A stretch of 62,311 nucleotides of DNA from Actinomycetota bacterium (GTDB lineage: Bacteria; Actinomycetota; Acidimicrobiia; Acidimicrobiales; JAJPHE01). Location of the stretch: assembly GCA_021325435.1 (NCBI GenBank), contig JAJPHE010000111.1, positions 1 to 62,311 on the forward strand, in the 5' to 3' direction. The translations under genes were made by a program, and so were the position numbers. The first letter of the stretch is position 1. Each line of letters begins with the position of its first letter. Shown here piece by piece: positions 9,734 through 18,467 of the stretch. Below the pieces are notes generated by a model that saw only the letters and a list, made by a program, of their open reading frames with translations, made no database searches and was not told the DNA's origin.

Positions 9734-10963
9734 TCAGTCGGGCTCGTATTCGAAGGAGAAGCCGCCCACCCTCACCACGTCGCCCTGGCGGGCCCCGGCC
9801 CGCGCCAGAGCCCGGTCGACCCCGAGCCGTCGCAGCCGGCCCTGCACGTACTCGAGGGCCTGCGGGTTGGTCAGGTCGCTGACGGCGACCGCCCGCTCGG
9901 CCGGTCGCCCCACCACGACGAAGCCGCCGTCGGCGGACCGCTCGACCCGGACGCCCCCGGCGACCGGACGGTGGACCACGGTCGCCTCGGGGGCGGGCTC
10001 CTCGGCCCGGGCCCGCCGGACCAGCTCGAGGGTGCGGGAGACCAGCTCCGCCATCCCCTGCCCGGTGACCGAGGAGATCAGCAGCCCGTCGAAGTCGAAG
10101 GCGGCCACGTCGGCCTTGGATCCGACGACCAGCATGGGCCGGCGGGCCAGCTCGGGCCGGTAGCGCGACAACTCGGCCAGCAGCACCTCCTGCTGGCGGT
10201 GCGGTGACACACCGTCGGCCGGGCACAGGTCGATGAGCACGACGAGGACGCGGGCCCGCTCGACATGTCGGAGGAAGCGGTGACCCAGCCCCTTGCCCGC
10301 GCTGGCCCCTTCGATGAGCCCCGGTATGTCGGCGACGACCATCTCACCGTCGCTGGTGCGGACCACCCCCAGGTGGGGCTCGAGGGTGGTGAACGGATAA
10401 TCGGCGATCTTGGGCTTGGCCGCCGAGATGCGCGATATCAGGGTGCTCTTGCCGGCGTTGGGGAACCCGATGAGGGCGGCGTCGGCCATCAGCTTCAGCT
10501 CGAGGTCGAACCAGCGCTCCTCACCCCGCTCGCCCTGCTCGGCGAACGACGGGGCCCGCCGCCGGTTGGTGAGGAAGCGGGCGTTGCCCTTTCCGCCCTG
10601 GCCTCCCCGGGCGGCCAGCCACCGGTCCCCGGCCGACACCAGGTCGGCCACCACCGCTCCTTCGAGGCCCTTCACCACCGTCCCCTCGGGGACCGGCACC
10701 ACGGCGTCGTCGCCGGCGGCGCCGTGACGGTTCTTGCCCTGACCGTGGCGTCCGTCGCCGGCCCGCCGGTGGGGATGGTCGCGGAAGCCCAGCAACGAGG
10801 CTACGTCGCGGTCAGCGACCAGCCACACGTCGCCCCCCGAGCCCCCATCGCCCCCGTCGGGGCCGCCCCGGGCGACGTGCGCCTCGCGCCGGAAGGAGAT
10901 GGCGCCGGCGCCGCCGTCACCGGCTTTGACGTGGAGTTGGGCCTCGTCCACGAAACCCGACAC
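9734..10963 (-). CDS. obg: GTPase Obg/CgtA
   Basis: 409 residues: the glycine-rich Obg domain (VKAGDGGAGAISFRREAHV, GGPDGGDGGSGGDVW), then a GTPase domain with G1 GFPNAGKST, G3 ADIPGLIEGA and a G4-like VGSKAD, and a C-terminal OCT domain ending GDVVRVGGFSFEYEPD. Obg couples ribosome assembly and stress to GTP level. G4 reads GSKAD instead of NKxD, which is worth checking. GTG 10963 is chosen because a TAGGAT box ends seven bases before it. It is separated from rpmA by an inserted plus-strand gene pair. Confidence 0.96.
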   Translation of the reverse strand: MSGFVDEAQLHVKAGDGGAGAISFRREAHVARGGPDGGDGGSGGDVWLVADRDVASLLGFRDHPHRRAGDGRHGQGKNRHGAAGDDAVVPVPEGTVVKGLEGAVVADLVSAGDRWLAARGGQGGKGNARFLTNRRRAPSFAEQGERGEERWFDLELKLMADAALIGFPNAGKSTLISRISAAKPKIADYPFTTLEPHLGVVRTSDGEMVVADIPGLIEGASAGKGLGHRFLRHVERARVLVVLIDLCPADGVSPHRQQEVLLAELSRYRPELARRPMLVVGSKADVAAFDFDGLLISSVTGQGMAELVSRTLELVRRARAEEPAPEATVVHRPVAGGVRVERSADGGFVVVGRPAERAVAVSDLTNPQALEYVQGRLRRLGVDRALARAGARQGDVVRVGGFSFEYEPD

Positions 10964-10969
10964 CTCTGA

Positions 10970-10975
10970 ATCCTA
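10970..10975 (-). promoter_or_regulatory. Predicted -10 box of a leaderless obg-proB transcript
   Basis: TAGGAT on the minus strand, ending so that transcription would begin on the G of the obg GTG start at 10963. No purine-rich ribosome binding site can fit. No good -35 is visible at 16-18 bases. The call rests on the same spacing recurring before proA, pspA and several other genes here. Confidence 0.5.
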
Positions 10976-11040
10976 CCCAGGGCACTGCCGGGCTCCTGGT
11001 GCTTGACTTCCGCCCGAGATCCCGCGACGGGGGGCGACAC

Positions 11041-12306
11041 ATGGACTTCGAGCTTCCGAAGGAGCTGGCCGACTATCTGGTCGAGCTCGACGAGTTCATC
11101 GAACGCGAGATCAAACCGCTCGAACGCCAGGACGACAACGTCCGCTTCTTCGACCACCGGCGTGAGGACGCCCGCACCGACTGGGATCGGGGCGGCCTGC
11201 CCAACCGCCAGTGGGAGGAGCTGCTGGCCGAGGCCCGGCGGCGAGCCGACGCCGCCGGTCACTACCGCTACCCCTTCCCGGCCCAGTACGGGGGGCAGGA
11301 CGGCACCAACCTCGGCATGGCGGTCATCCGCGAGCACCTGGCGTCAAAGGGGCTCGGTCTGCACTGTGACCTGCAGAACGAGCACGCCATCGTCGGCAAC
11401 AACGTCGGGCTGCTGCTGATGCTCCATTACGGCACGGACCAGCAGAAGCAGGAGTGGGTGGAGGATCTGGCCGGCGGCAGACGCGGTTTCGCCTTCGGCA
11501 TCACCGAGCCCAAGCACGGCTCGGACGCCACCTGGATGGAGACCCGGGCCGTGCGGGACGGGGACGAGTGGGTGATCAACGGTGAGAAGACCTGGAACAC
11601 GGGCGTGCACCACGCCGCCTACGACCTGATCTTCGCCCGCACCAGCGGCAACCAGGGCGACGGTCAGGGCATCACCGCCTTCCTGGTCCCCACCGACGCC
11701 CCCGGCTTCAAGGTCGAGGAGTACTTGTGGACCTTCAACATGCCCACCGACCACGCCCACATCTCGCTCACCGACGTGCGGGTCGGCGACGACGCCATCT
11801 TCGGCGGCGAGGGGCGGGGGTTGCAGGTCGTGCAGCACTTCTTCAACGAGAACCGCATCCGCCAGGCGGCCTCGAGCCTGGGGGCGGCCCAGTACTGCAT
11901 CGACCGGTCGGTGGAGTACGCCAACGAGCGGGCGCCGTTCGGCAAGCCGCTGGCCCACAACCAGGCCATCCAGTTCCCCCTGGTCGAGCTGCAGACCCAG
12001 TGCGAGATGCTCCGGGCCCTGATTCACAAGACGGCCTGGTTGATGGACCGCGACGGCGCCTTCTCGCAGTCGGAGCGAGTGTCGATGTGCAACTACTGGG
12101 CCAACCGCCTGTGCTGTGACGCCGCCGACCGGGCCATGCAGGTCCACGGAGGGCTCGGCTACTCGCGCCACATGCCGTTCGAGCACATCTACCGTCACCA
12201 CCGCCGCTACCGGATCACCGAGGGAGCCGAGGAGATCCAGATGCGCCGGGTGGCCGGCTACATGTTCGGGTTCATGAAACAGCGGGCGCCCAAAGGGGTC
12301 GAGTGA
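11041..12306 (+). CDS. Acyl-CoA dehydrogenase
   Basis: 421 residues with the acyl-CoA dehydrogenase layout: helical N-terminal domain, a central beta domain with FAFGITEPKHGSDATWMETRA, and a C-terminal helical domain with AANRLCCDAADRAMQVHGGLGYSR, where the FAD-binding and active-site helices lie. It oxidises an acyl-CoA to the enoyl-CoA using FAD and passes electrons to ETF. ATG 11041 follows a GGGGGGCGAC stretch that could serve as a ribosome binding site. Its TGA overlaps the GTG of the next gene (GTGA), and such a pair with a phosphotransferase-fold protein is common in actinobacteria. Substrate chain length is not evident. Confidence 0.9.
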   Translation: MDFELPKELADYLVELDEFIEREIKPLERQDDNVRFFDHRREDARTDWDRGGLPNRQWEELLAEARRRADAAGHYRYPFPAQYGGQDGTNLGMAVIREHLASKGLGLHCDLQNEHAIVGNNVGLLLMLHYGTDQQKQEWVEDLAGGRRGFAFGITEPKHGSDATWMETRAVRDGDEWVINGEKTWNTGVHHAAYDLIFARTSGNQGDGQGITAFLVPTDAPGFKVEEYLWTFNMPTDHAHISLTDVRVGDDAIFGGEGRGLQVVQHFFNENRIRQAASSLGAAQYCIDRSVEYANERAPFGKPLAHNQAIQFPLVELQTQCEMLRALIHKTAWLMDRDGAFSQSERVSMCNYWANRLCCDAADRAMQVHGGLGYSRHMPFEHIYRHHRRYRITEGAEEIQMRRVAGYMFGFMKQRAPKGVE

Positions 12307-13337
12307 GCGGCATCGCCGAGGGTCCGGTCACCGACTGGATGGTCGCCAACGTCGCCGGGGTGCGCCCACCGCTGCGCTTCCACCTCATCGCCGGCGGCCG
12401 CTCCAACCTCACCTACGAGGTCGCCGACGCCGCCGGCGCCCGTTACGTGCTGCGCCGCCCACCTCTGGGCCAGGTCCTCGCCACCGCCCACGACGTGGGC
12501 CGCGAGCACCGGATCATCAGCGCCCTGGCCGCCACTGACGTTCCCGTCGCCCCCGCCCTCGGCCACTGCCCCGACCCCGGGGTGACCGGGGCGCCGTTCT
12601 ACGTCATGGGCTTCGTCGACGGGGTCGTCCCCCGCGACGCGTCGGTGGCCGAGAAGGCGTGGGACGAGCGGGCCCGTCGGGCGGCAGCCGACTCACTGGT
12701 GGACGTGCTCGCCACCCTCCACTCGCTGGATCCCGACGAGGTCGGCCTCGGCGACCTCGGCCGCAAGGAGGGCTACCTGGCCCGCCAGCTGCGCCGCTGG
12801 CACGGCCAGTTCCAGCAGTCTCGCCAGCGCGACATCCCCGACGTCGACGAGGTCCACGACCGGCTGGCCGCCTCCGTGCCCGAGCAGGGCCGGGCCGGCA
12901 TCGTGCACGGTGACTACCGGATCGACAACTGCGTGTGCCGGCCCGACGGGCCGGTGGCCGCCGTCCTCGACTGGGAGCTGTGCACCCTCGGAGACACCAT
13001 GGCCGACGTGGGGATGTTGGCCATCTGCTGGACCCGCCCCGGTGACCGCAACCCGGCCCGGCCCGACTCCCCCACGCTGCTGGCCGGCTTCCCCGAACGG
13101 GCCGACGCCCTGGCCCGCTACGCCTCCGCCTCCGGGCGCGACCTGACGCTGCTCGGGTGGTACGAGGCCTTCGCCCACTGGAAGCTGGCCTGCATCGGCG
13201 AGGGCGTCTACGCCCGCTACCGGGCCGGCGTCATGGGCGAGCAGGCCGGCATCGACCTGACGGTCATGGCCGAGGGGGTGCTGCGCCGGGCCGGCGCCGC
13301 CCGCCGGGCCCTCGACGCCTTCGAGTCGGCCCGCTAG
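12303..13337 (+). CDS. APH-fold phosphotransferase family protein (ACAD10/11 N-terminal-like)
   Basis: 344 residues with the aminoglycoside-phosphotransferase/choline-kinase fold: an N-lobe with [10 protein letters not shown] and the Lys-like position in YVLRRPP, then the catalytic loop [12 protein letters not shown] and metal-binding [12 protein letters not shown]. In animals this domain is fused to acyl-CoA dehydrogenases (ACAD10/11), where it phosphorylates 4-hydroxyacyl-CoA. Its translational coupling here to an acyl-CoA dehydrogenase suggests a similar job in breaking down hydroxy fatty acids. This is inference from family and context; it is unlikely to be an antibiotic-resistance enzyme. 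Its stop codon shares the bases CTAG with the stop of the convergent rpmA. Confidence 0.85.
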   Translation: MSGIAEGPVTDWMVANVAGVRPPLRFHLIAGGRSNLTYEVADAAGARYVLRRPPLGQVLATAHDVGREHRIISALAATDVPVAPALGHCPDPGVTGAPFYVMGFVDGVVPRDASVAEKAWDERARRAAADSLVDVLATLHSLDPDEVGLGDLGRKEGYLARQLRRWHGQFQQSRQRDIPDVDEVHDRLAASVPEQGRAGIVHGDYRIDNCVCRPDGPVAAVLDWELCTLGDTMADVGMLAICWTRPGDRNPARPDSPTLLAGFPERADALARYASASGRDLTLLGWYEAFAHWKLACIGEGVYARYRAGVMGEQAGIDLTVMAEGVLRRAGAARRALDAFESAR

Positions 13338-13615
13338 GCCCCGGAGCCGTTCCCGTTGGCCGAGCCGTCGGCGATGACGTCGACGAGCTTGCGGCCCTTG
13401 CGGCTGCCGAACTTCACCCGGCCCTCGGCCGTGGCGAAGAGGGTGTCGTCGCCCCCCCGGCCCACGTTGTGGCCCGGGTGGAAGCGGGTGCCCCGCTGGC
13501 GGACGATGATGGCCCCGGCCTGGACCAGGGTGCCGTCGTAGACCTTGACCCCGAGCCGCTGGGCGGCGGAGTCGCGGCCGTTCCTGGTGGAGCCTCCACC
13601 CTTGGTCTTCGACAT
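13334..13615 (-). CDS. rpmA: 50S ribosomal protein bL27
   Basis: 93 residues starting [20 protein letters not shown], then [23 protein letters not shown] and [16 protein letters not shown], which is L27 throughout. The glycine-rich N-terminus reaches the peptidyl-transferase centre. The C-terminal tail ([12 protein letters not shown]) is a slight extension. It lies eight bases after rplU on the same strand, the usual pair. Its TAG overlaps the TAG of the opposite-strand phosphotransferase-like gene by two bases. Confidence 0.98.
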   Translation of the reverse strand: MSKTKGGGSTRNGRDSAAQRLGVKVYDGTLVQAGAIIVRQRGTRFHPGHNVGRGGDDTLFATAEGRVKFGSRKGRKLVDVIADGSANGNGSGA

Positions 13616-13623
13616 CGGCTACC

Positions 13624-13977
13624 TCAGGCTTCCCCGGCGGCGCCGGCGGACGCCCGCGAGCGGGACCCCCCTCGGCTGATGCCGGTGATCTCGATGGTGG
13701 TGTAGTGCTGGCGGTGACCCCAGCGGCGCCGGCTGTTGGACTTGGGCTTGTAGGTGAAGCCGGTGATCTTCGGCCCCTTGGCCTCGCCCACCACCGTGGC
13801 TGTCACCCCGGCGCCCTCGAGGTCGGCCGGGGCGGCTAGCACGGTTTCGCCGTCCACCAGCATGATCGGGGTGAAGCTGACCTGGTCGCCCCGGGCCGCG
13901 CCGAGCTGCTCGACGTCGAGGCGCTGGCCCTCGGCCACCTTGTACTGCTTGCCGCCCGTGCGGATCACCGCGTACAT
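13624..13977 (-). CDS. rplU: 50S ribosomal protein bL21
   Basis: 117 residues beginning MYAVIRTGGKQYKVAEGQRL and containing the L21 signature KPKSNSRRRWGHRQHYT, with a short Ala/Ser/Gly tail. It binds 23S rRNA. A TAGGAT box on the minus strand (13987-13992) would start transcription about three bases before the ATG, so rplU-rpmA has a nearly leaderless promoter of its own, separate from rne upstream (38-base gap). Confidence 0.98.
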   Translation of the reverse strand: MYAVIRTGGKQYKVAEGQRLDVEQLGAARGDQVSFTPIMLVDGETVLAAPADLEGAGVTATVVGEAKGPKITGFTYKPKSNSRRRWGHRQHYTTIEITGISRGGSRSRASAGAAGEA

Positions 13978-14015
13978 AGTCGGAGCATCCTACCCGAGCC
14001 GGGACGGCCCAGCGA

Positions 14016-15806
14016 CTAGAGCATCGACTCGTCGAACACCAGGCCCCGCCCGTTGCAGGTGGGGCAGGTCTCGGAGAACGAGGCCAGGAGGCCCTCGCCC
14101 ACCCGCTTGCGGGTCATCTCGACCAGGCCCAGCTCGGACATGTCGAACACCTGGGTGCGGGTCTTGTCGCGGGCGAGGGCGTCGCGGAACGAGGCCATGA
14201 CGCTCTCGCGGTTGGCCCGCACCTCCATGTCGATGAAGTCGATGACGATGATGCCGCCGATGTCACGCAGCCGGAGCTGGCGGGCCACCTCCTCGGCGGC
14301 TTCCAGGTTGTTCCGGTAGACCGTCTCCTCCAGGCTGGAGCTGCCCACGTTCTTGCCGGTGTTGACGTCGATGACGGTCAGGGCTTCGGTCCGCTCGATG
14401 ATGATCGAACCGCCCGAGGGGAGCCACACCTTGCGGTCGAGGGCCTTGTGCAGCTGTTCGTGGACGTGGTGGCGCTCGAAGACCGGCAAGGGCTCGTCGG
14501 GCGGGTACAGCTCGACCCGGTCGGCCAGCTCGGGGCTGATGCTGGCCACGTAGTCGCGGACGTCCTCGTAGAGGGCGGGGTCGTCGATGACCACCCCCCG
14601 GTACTGCCGGTTGAACTCCTCGCGGATGATCCGGACCGCCATGTCCGGCTCGCGGTAGAGCAGGGTCGGCGCCTTGCTCCGGCGGGCCTGGCCGTCGATC
14701 TGCTCCCACTGGGCCATGACCCGGGCCACGTCGCGGCGCAGCTCGTCGGCCGTGGCCCCCTCGGCCGCGGTGCGCACGATGAGGCCGTGGCCCTCGGGGC
14801 GGACGTCGTCGAGGATGCGGCGGAGGCGCTTGCGCTCCTCGTCGTCGAGGCGCTTGGAGATGCCGTAGGTGGAGCTGTTGGGGATGAGGACCACGAACCG
14901 CCCGGGCAGGGAGACCTCCTGGGTGAGGCGGGCCCCCTTGGTGCCGATCGGGTTCTTGGTGACCTGGCACAGGATGGTCTGGCCGGGGCGGAGGAGCTCC
15001 TCGATGCGGGCCGCGGTCCGCGAGCGGTCGGCCTCCCCCACCATCTCGTCGGGGTCGTAGCGGACATCGCCCCGGTAGAGGACGGCGTTCTTGGGCGTGC
15101 CGATGTCGACGAAGGCGGCCTCCATGCCGGGCAGCACGTTCTGGACCCTGCCCAGGTAGATGTTGCCGTCGATCTGGAGGGCGTCGTCCTGGGGCCGCGA
15201 CACGTAGTGCTCGATGAGGGCCCGGCCTTCGAGCACGGCGATCTGGGTGGCGTTGGGGCGGACGTGGACACACATCAGGTAGCGCCCGACGGGACGGCCC
15301 TTGCGCTCGGCCCCCCGCCGGCGCTCCAGGACTTCGGGGTCGACCGGCTCCCCGGAGGCGGCCACGACCGGAGAGGCCGCCTGCCCGGCCGAGCGGCCCC
15401 GGCCACCGCGCCGCCGGCGGCGTCGACGGCGGCCGCCCGAGCCCTCGTCCGCCTCGGCCGCCGGGCGGGCCGGGGGGGCGGGGGCCGGCCGGGTGTCTCC
15501 GATCCGGGGGCGGCGGGGCTCCTCCGGCGGCGGGCCCGGGGCCGCCACCGGCTGGTCAGCGGCCCCGGCGAGCCCCTTCGGTCCGTCGGCAGGCGCGTCG
15601 GGAGGGCTGGAGGCGGAGCCGGCGGGCCGGCCGCTCCGGCGCCGTCCTCCCCGCGAGCCGCGCCGGCGCCGGCCCGGGGGCCGGTCCCCGGCGGGAGCCG
15701 GGCCGGATTCGGCCGCACCCGGCGGGGGCTGGGGCGGCCGAGCTTCGGTGGGCTCAGGCCGGGGGGCGTCCCCGGGCGAGCTCGCACCCTGCGTGGGTTC
15801 CATCAT
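14016..15806 (-). CDS. rne: Ribonuclease E/G family protein
   Basis: 596 residues. The first 150 or so are a disordered Pro/Gly/Arg-rich region with RRRRRRRG runs, then an S1 domain (NIYLGRVQNVLPGMEAAFVDIG), the RNase H-like and DNase I-like core with IIVIDFIDMEV and the catalytic Asp-containing TVIDVNTGKN, and a C-terminal zinc-link CPTCNGRGL. The family cleaves single-stranded AU-rich RNA and organises the degradosome. The disordered arm is N-terminal, as in many actinobacteria, rather than C-terminal as in E. coli. The start at 15806 has a neighbouring ATG one codon in, with AAGGGA upstream. Confidence 0.93.
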   Translation of the reverse strand: MMEPTQGASSPGDAPRPEPTEARPPQPPPGAAESGPAPAGDRPPGRRRRGSRGGRRRSGRPAGSASSPPDAPADGPKGLAGAADQPVAAPGPPPEEPRRPRIGDTRPAPAPPARPAAEADEGSGGRRRRRRRRGGRGRSAGQAASPVVAASGEPVDPEVLERRRGAERKGRPVGRYLMCVHVRPNATQIAVLEGRALIEHYVSRPQDDALQIDGNIYLGRVQNVLPGMEAAFVDIGTPKNAVLYRGDVRYDPDEMVGEADRSRTAARIEELLRPGQTILCQVTKNPIGTKGARLTQEVSLPGRFVVLIPNSSTYGISKRLDDEERKRLRRILDDVRPEGHGLIVRTAAEGATADELRRDVARVMAQWEQIDGQARRSKAPTLLYREPDMAVRIIREEFNRQYRGVVIDDPALYEDVRDYVASISPELADRVELYPPDEPLPVFERHHVHEQLHKALDRKVWLPSGGSIIIERTEALTVIDVNTGKNVGSSSLEETVYRNNLEAAEEVARQLRLRDIGGIIVIDFIDMEVRANRESVMASFRDALARDKTRTQVFDMSELGLVEMTRKRVGEGLLASFSETCPTCNGRGLVFDESML

Positions 15807-15821
15807 TTCGGAAGTCCCTTC

Positions 15822-16496
15822 TCATGACGCCCGCCCGAAAGCGAGCGGCGCGTCCGTCGCATCCAGCGGGATGGGCTCCCACCGGGCGCCGTCGCGCTCG
15901 ATCCATTGGTGGGTCCGGCGGACCCTGGCGTTCTCCGGCTCGAAGCCCAGCCCGGCCAGCAGCTCCGAGGGGCGCAGCCCCCGGGGCTGGGTCGCCAGCT
16001 CGGCGGCCAGCACGCCGTCGGCGAACTCGAGGCGGATGATGGCGGGGCGGATGTCGTCGGTGACGTCCTGCCCCTTGCGCTGGCGGGTGATGACGACCGA
16101 ATCGGCGGCCAGCATCGCCTCCACCGCCGGAGCGAGGTCGCCGTCGATCTCGATCTCCCACCGGCAGGCGGTCACGTCGTTCTGCAGCGAGGAGCCGCCT
16201 TCGTCGCCGACGCCGCCGAGGACGTCCACTCCGACGGGCAGGGCGGCGGACAGCAACGGCGCCAGCTCGGCCGGGTCGGCGGCCCCGTCGAGCTCGACGT
16301 CGAGGTACTCGGCGACCGACTCCGCCCCGGTGGGCAGGGCGAGGCCGAAGCTGAGCTTGGGGCGGGGCGAGAACCCCCCGGAGTAGGCCACCGGCACCCG
16401 GACCCGGCGCAGGGCCCGCTCCCACATGCGGGCCACGTCGCGGTGGCTGGTCCAGCGGACCTTTCCGGCCTTGGCGAAGCGGAAGCGCAGCCTCAT
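15822..16496 (-). CDS. TIGR03936 family radical-SAM-associated protein (DUF2344)
   Basis: 224 residues starting MRLRFRFAKAGKVRWTSHRD, with VPVAYSGGFSPRPKLSFGLALPTG, the signature of this family. The family is always found with, or fused to, the TIGR03960 radical SAM protein, here directly upstream with an ATGA overlap. Its function is not established; association with RNase E/G and ribosomal protein genes suggests RNA or ribosome modification. Length is normal. Confidence 0.9.
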   Translation of the reverse strand: MRLRFRFAKAGKVRWTSHRDVARMWERALRRVRVPVAYSGGFSPRPKLSFGLALPTGAESVAEYLDVELDGAADPAELAPLLSAALPVGVDVLGGVGDEGGSSLQNDVTACRWEIEIDGDLAPAVEAMLAADSVVITRQRKGQDVTDDIRPAIIRLEFADGVLAAELATQPRGLRPSELLAGLGFEPENARVRRTHQWIERDGARWEPIPLDATDAPLAFGRAS

Positions 16497-18454
16497 GGGG
16501 CCGAGGTGGCCGCCACCCGAGCGGGGAGCAGCTCGACGGGCACGGCCCCGCCGGTCGAGAGGTCCTGGCCGGTCCCCTGGCTGCCGCCGGCCGGGGGGAC
16601 AGCGGAGGCGACCACGTGCTCCAGCCCGTAACCGGTGCAGGCGCCGCAGTCGTAGCACGGCGTCCAGCGGCAGTCCTCCAAGCCCTGGTGGGAGAGGGCG
16701 TCCTGCCAGTCCTGCCACAGGAAGTCGCGGTGGAGCCCGGCGGAGATGTGGTCCCACGGCAGGACCTCGTCCTCGTCGCGCTGGCGGTTCACGTACCACT
16801 CGATCGACAACCCGTGGGCGGCCATGGCCGCCTCCCAGCGGCCCAGGTCGAAGAACTCCGACCACTCCTGGAACGTGCCCCCGCCCCACCACACCTCCTC
16901 GATGACCGCCCCGATCCGGCGGTCGCCCCGGCTGGCGATCCCCTCGGCCAGGGTGGCCTTGGGATCGTGCCAGCGCAGGGCCACACCCCGGTCGCGCCGG
17001 GTGGCGTCGCGCAGCAGGTTGATCTTGCGCTGCAGCTCGGCGACGGTGTCTTGCCCGAACCACTGGAACGGGGTGTGCGGCTTGGGCACGAAACCCCCGA
17101 CCGACGCCGCTACCGTCACCTTGCGCCCGTATCGGTGGCCCACCGCCACGCAGTTGCGGGCCAGCTCGGCGATGCCGAGCGTGTCCTCGTCGGTCTCGGT
17201 CGGTAGGCCGGTGAGGAAGTAGAGCTTGACCCGCTGCCAGCCCTGCGAGAAGGCGGAGTCGACCGCCCCGTACAGGTCCTCCTCGCGGATCAGCTTGTTG
17301 ATCACCTGGCGCATGCGCCAGGTGCCGCCCTCGGGGGCGAAGGTGAGCCCGGTGCGGCGCACCTTCTGGATCTCCGACGCCACCCCGACGGTGAAGGCGT
17401 CGACCCGGAGGCTGGGCAGGCTGACCGACACCTGCCCGGAGCAGGTGGGGTCGTTGATGATGTCGGTGACCACCCCGGCGATGCCGGAGTAGTCGGCCGA
17501 GGACAGCGAGGTGAGGGCGACCTCGTCGTGGCCAGTGCGGGCCAGCCCCTCGGTCACCATGGCGCGGACCTGGTCGGCGGGGCGTTCGCGCACCGGACGG
17601 GTGATCATGCCGGCCTGGCAGAAGCGGCACCCCCGGGTGCAGCCCCGGAAGACCTCCACGTTAAGCCGGTCGTGCACCACCTCGGTCAGCGGCACCAGCT
17701 GGCGGCGGGGATAGGGCCAGGCGGCCAGATCGGAGATGGTGCGCTTCTCGACCCGCTCGGGGACGTCGGGGTAACGGGGGGTCACCGCCGCCAGGCGGGG
17801 GCCGTCGTAGGCCACGTCGTACATCGACGGCACGTACACGCCCGGCACGGCCGCCAGCCGGCGCAGCACCGCTTGGCGCGAGCCGGCGGTCCGGCCCGAC
17901 GCCTTCCATTCGAGCACCACGCTGTTGATCTCGGACACGACCTCCTCGCCGTCGCCCATGACGAACAGGTCGACGAAGTCGGCCAGCGGCTCGGGGTTGA
18001 AGGCGCAGTGCCCGCCGGCCGCCACCAGCAGGTCCTCCTCCCCACGACGCTCGGCCCGTACCGGCACCCCGGCCAGGTCGATGCAGTTGAGGACGTTGGT
18101 GTAGACGAGCTCGGCCGACAGGTTGAACGCCAGCAGGTCGAAGTCGGCCGCCGCCCGGTGGGTGTCGACCGAGAACAGCGGCACCCCCCGCCGGCGCATG
18201 AGCGTCTCCATGTCCGGCCACGGGGCGTAGGAGCGCTCAGCGAAAGCGTGGTCGCGCTCGTTGAGGATCTCGTAGAGGATCTGCAGGCCCTGGTTGGGCA
18301 GGCCGACCTCGTAGGCGTCGGGGTAGATCAGCAGCCACCCGACCTTGCCCGGTCCGCCCCGGGGAGCCTGGGCGCCGTCCTCGCAACCGATGTATCGGGC
18401 CGGCTTCTGGACCCTCGCCAGCAACGGCTCGATGCGGGGCCAGAGGGACGACAT
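16493..18454 (-). CDS. TIGR03960 family B12-binding/radical SAM protein
   Basis: 653 residues. The N-terminal half holds a B12-binding-like Rossmann segment (VGWLLIYPDAYEVGLPNQG, and VAAGGHCAFNPEPLADFVD). The radical SAM core has the 4Fe-4S motif CTRGCRFC, and the C-terminal region ends with a CYDCGACTGYG cysteine cluster. The family is conserved but uncharacterised. A TAGACT box (18465-18470, minus strand) overlaps the mrdA stop codon and would start transcription about four bases before the ATG at 18454, so the gene may have its own promoter as well as read-through from the mre operon. Confidence 0.9.
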   Translation of the reverse strand: MSSLWPRIEPLLARVQKPARYIGCEDGAQAPRGGPGKVGWLLIYPDAYEVGLPNQGLQILYEILNERDHAFAERSYAPWPDMETLMRRRGVPLFSVDTHRAAADFDLLAFNLSAELVYTNVLNCIDLAGVPVRAERRGEEDLLVAAGGHCAFNPEPLADFVDLFVMGDGEEVVSEINSVVLEWKASGRTAGSRQAVLRRLAAVPGVYVPSMYDVAYDGPRLAAVTPRYPDVPERVEKRTISDLAAWPYPRRQLVPLTEVVHDRLNVEVFRGCTRGCRFCQAGMITRPVRERPADQVRAMVTEGLARTGHDEVALTSLSSADYSGIAGVVTDIINDPTCSGQVSVSLPSLRVDAFTVGVASEIQKVRRTGLTFAPEGGTWRMRQVINKLIREEDLYGAVDSAFSQGWQRVKLYFLTGLPTETDEDTLGIAELARNCVAVGHRYGRKVTVAASVGGFVPKPHTPFQWFGQDTVAELQRKINLLRDATRRDRGVALRWHDPKATLAEGIASRGDRRIGAVIEEVWWGGGTFQEWSEFFDLGRWEAAMAAHGLSIEWYVNRQRDEDEVLPWDHISAGLHRDFLWQDWQDALSHQGLEDCRWTPCYDCGACTGYGLEHVVASAVPPAGGSQGTGQDLSTGGAVPVELLPARVAATSAP

Positions 18455-18467
18455 GATCCGAGCCAGT

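Noticed and set aside
12303-13337. Aminoglycoside-resistance phosphotransferase
   Set aside because: The fold is shared, but the coupling to an acyl-CoA dehydrogenase and the ACAD10/11-like sequence make a lipid-related kinase more likely.
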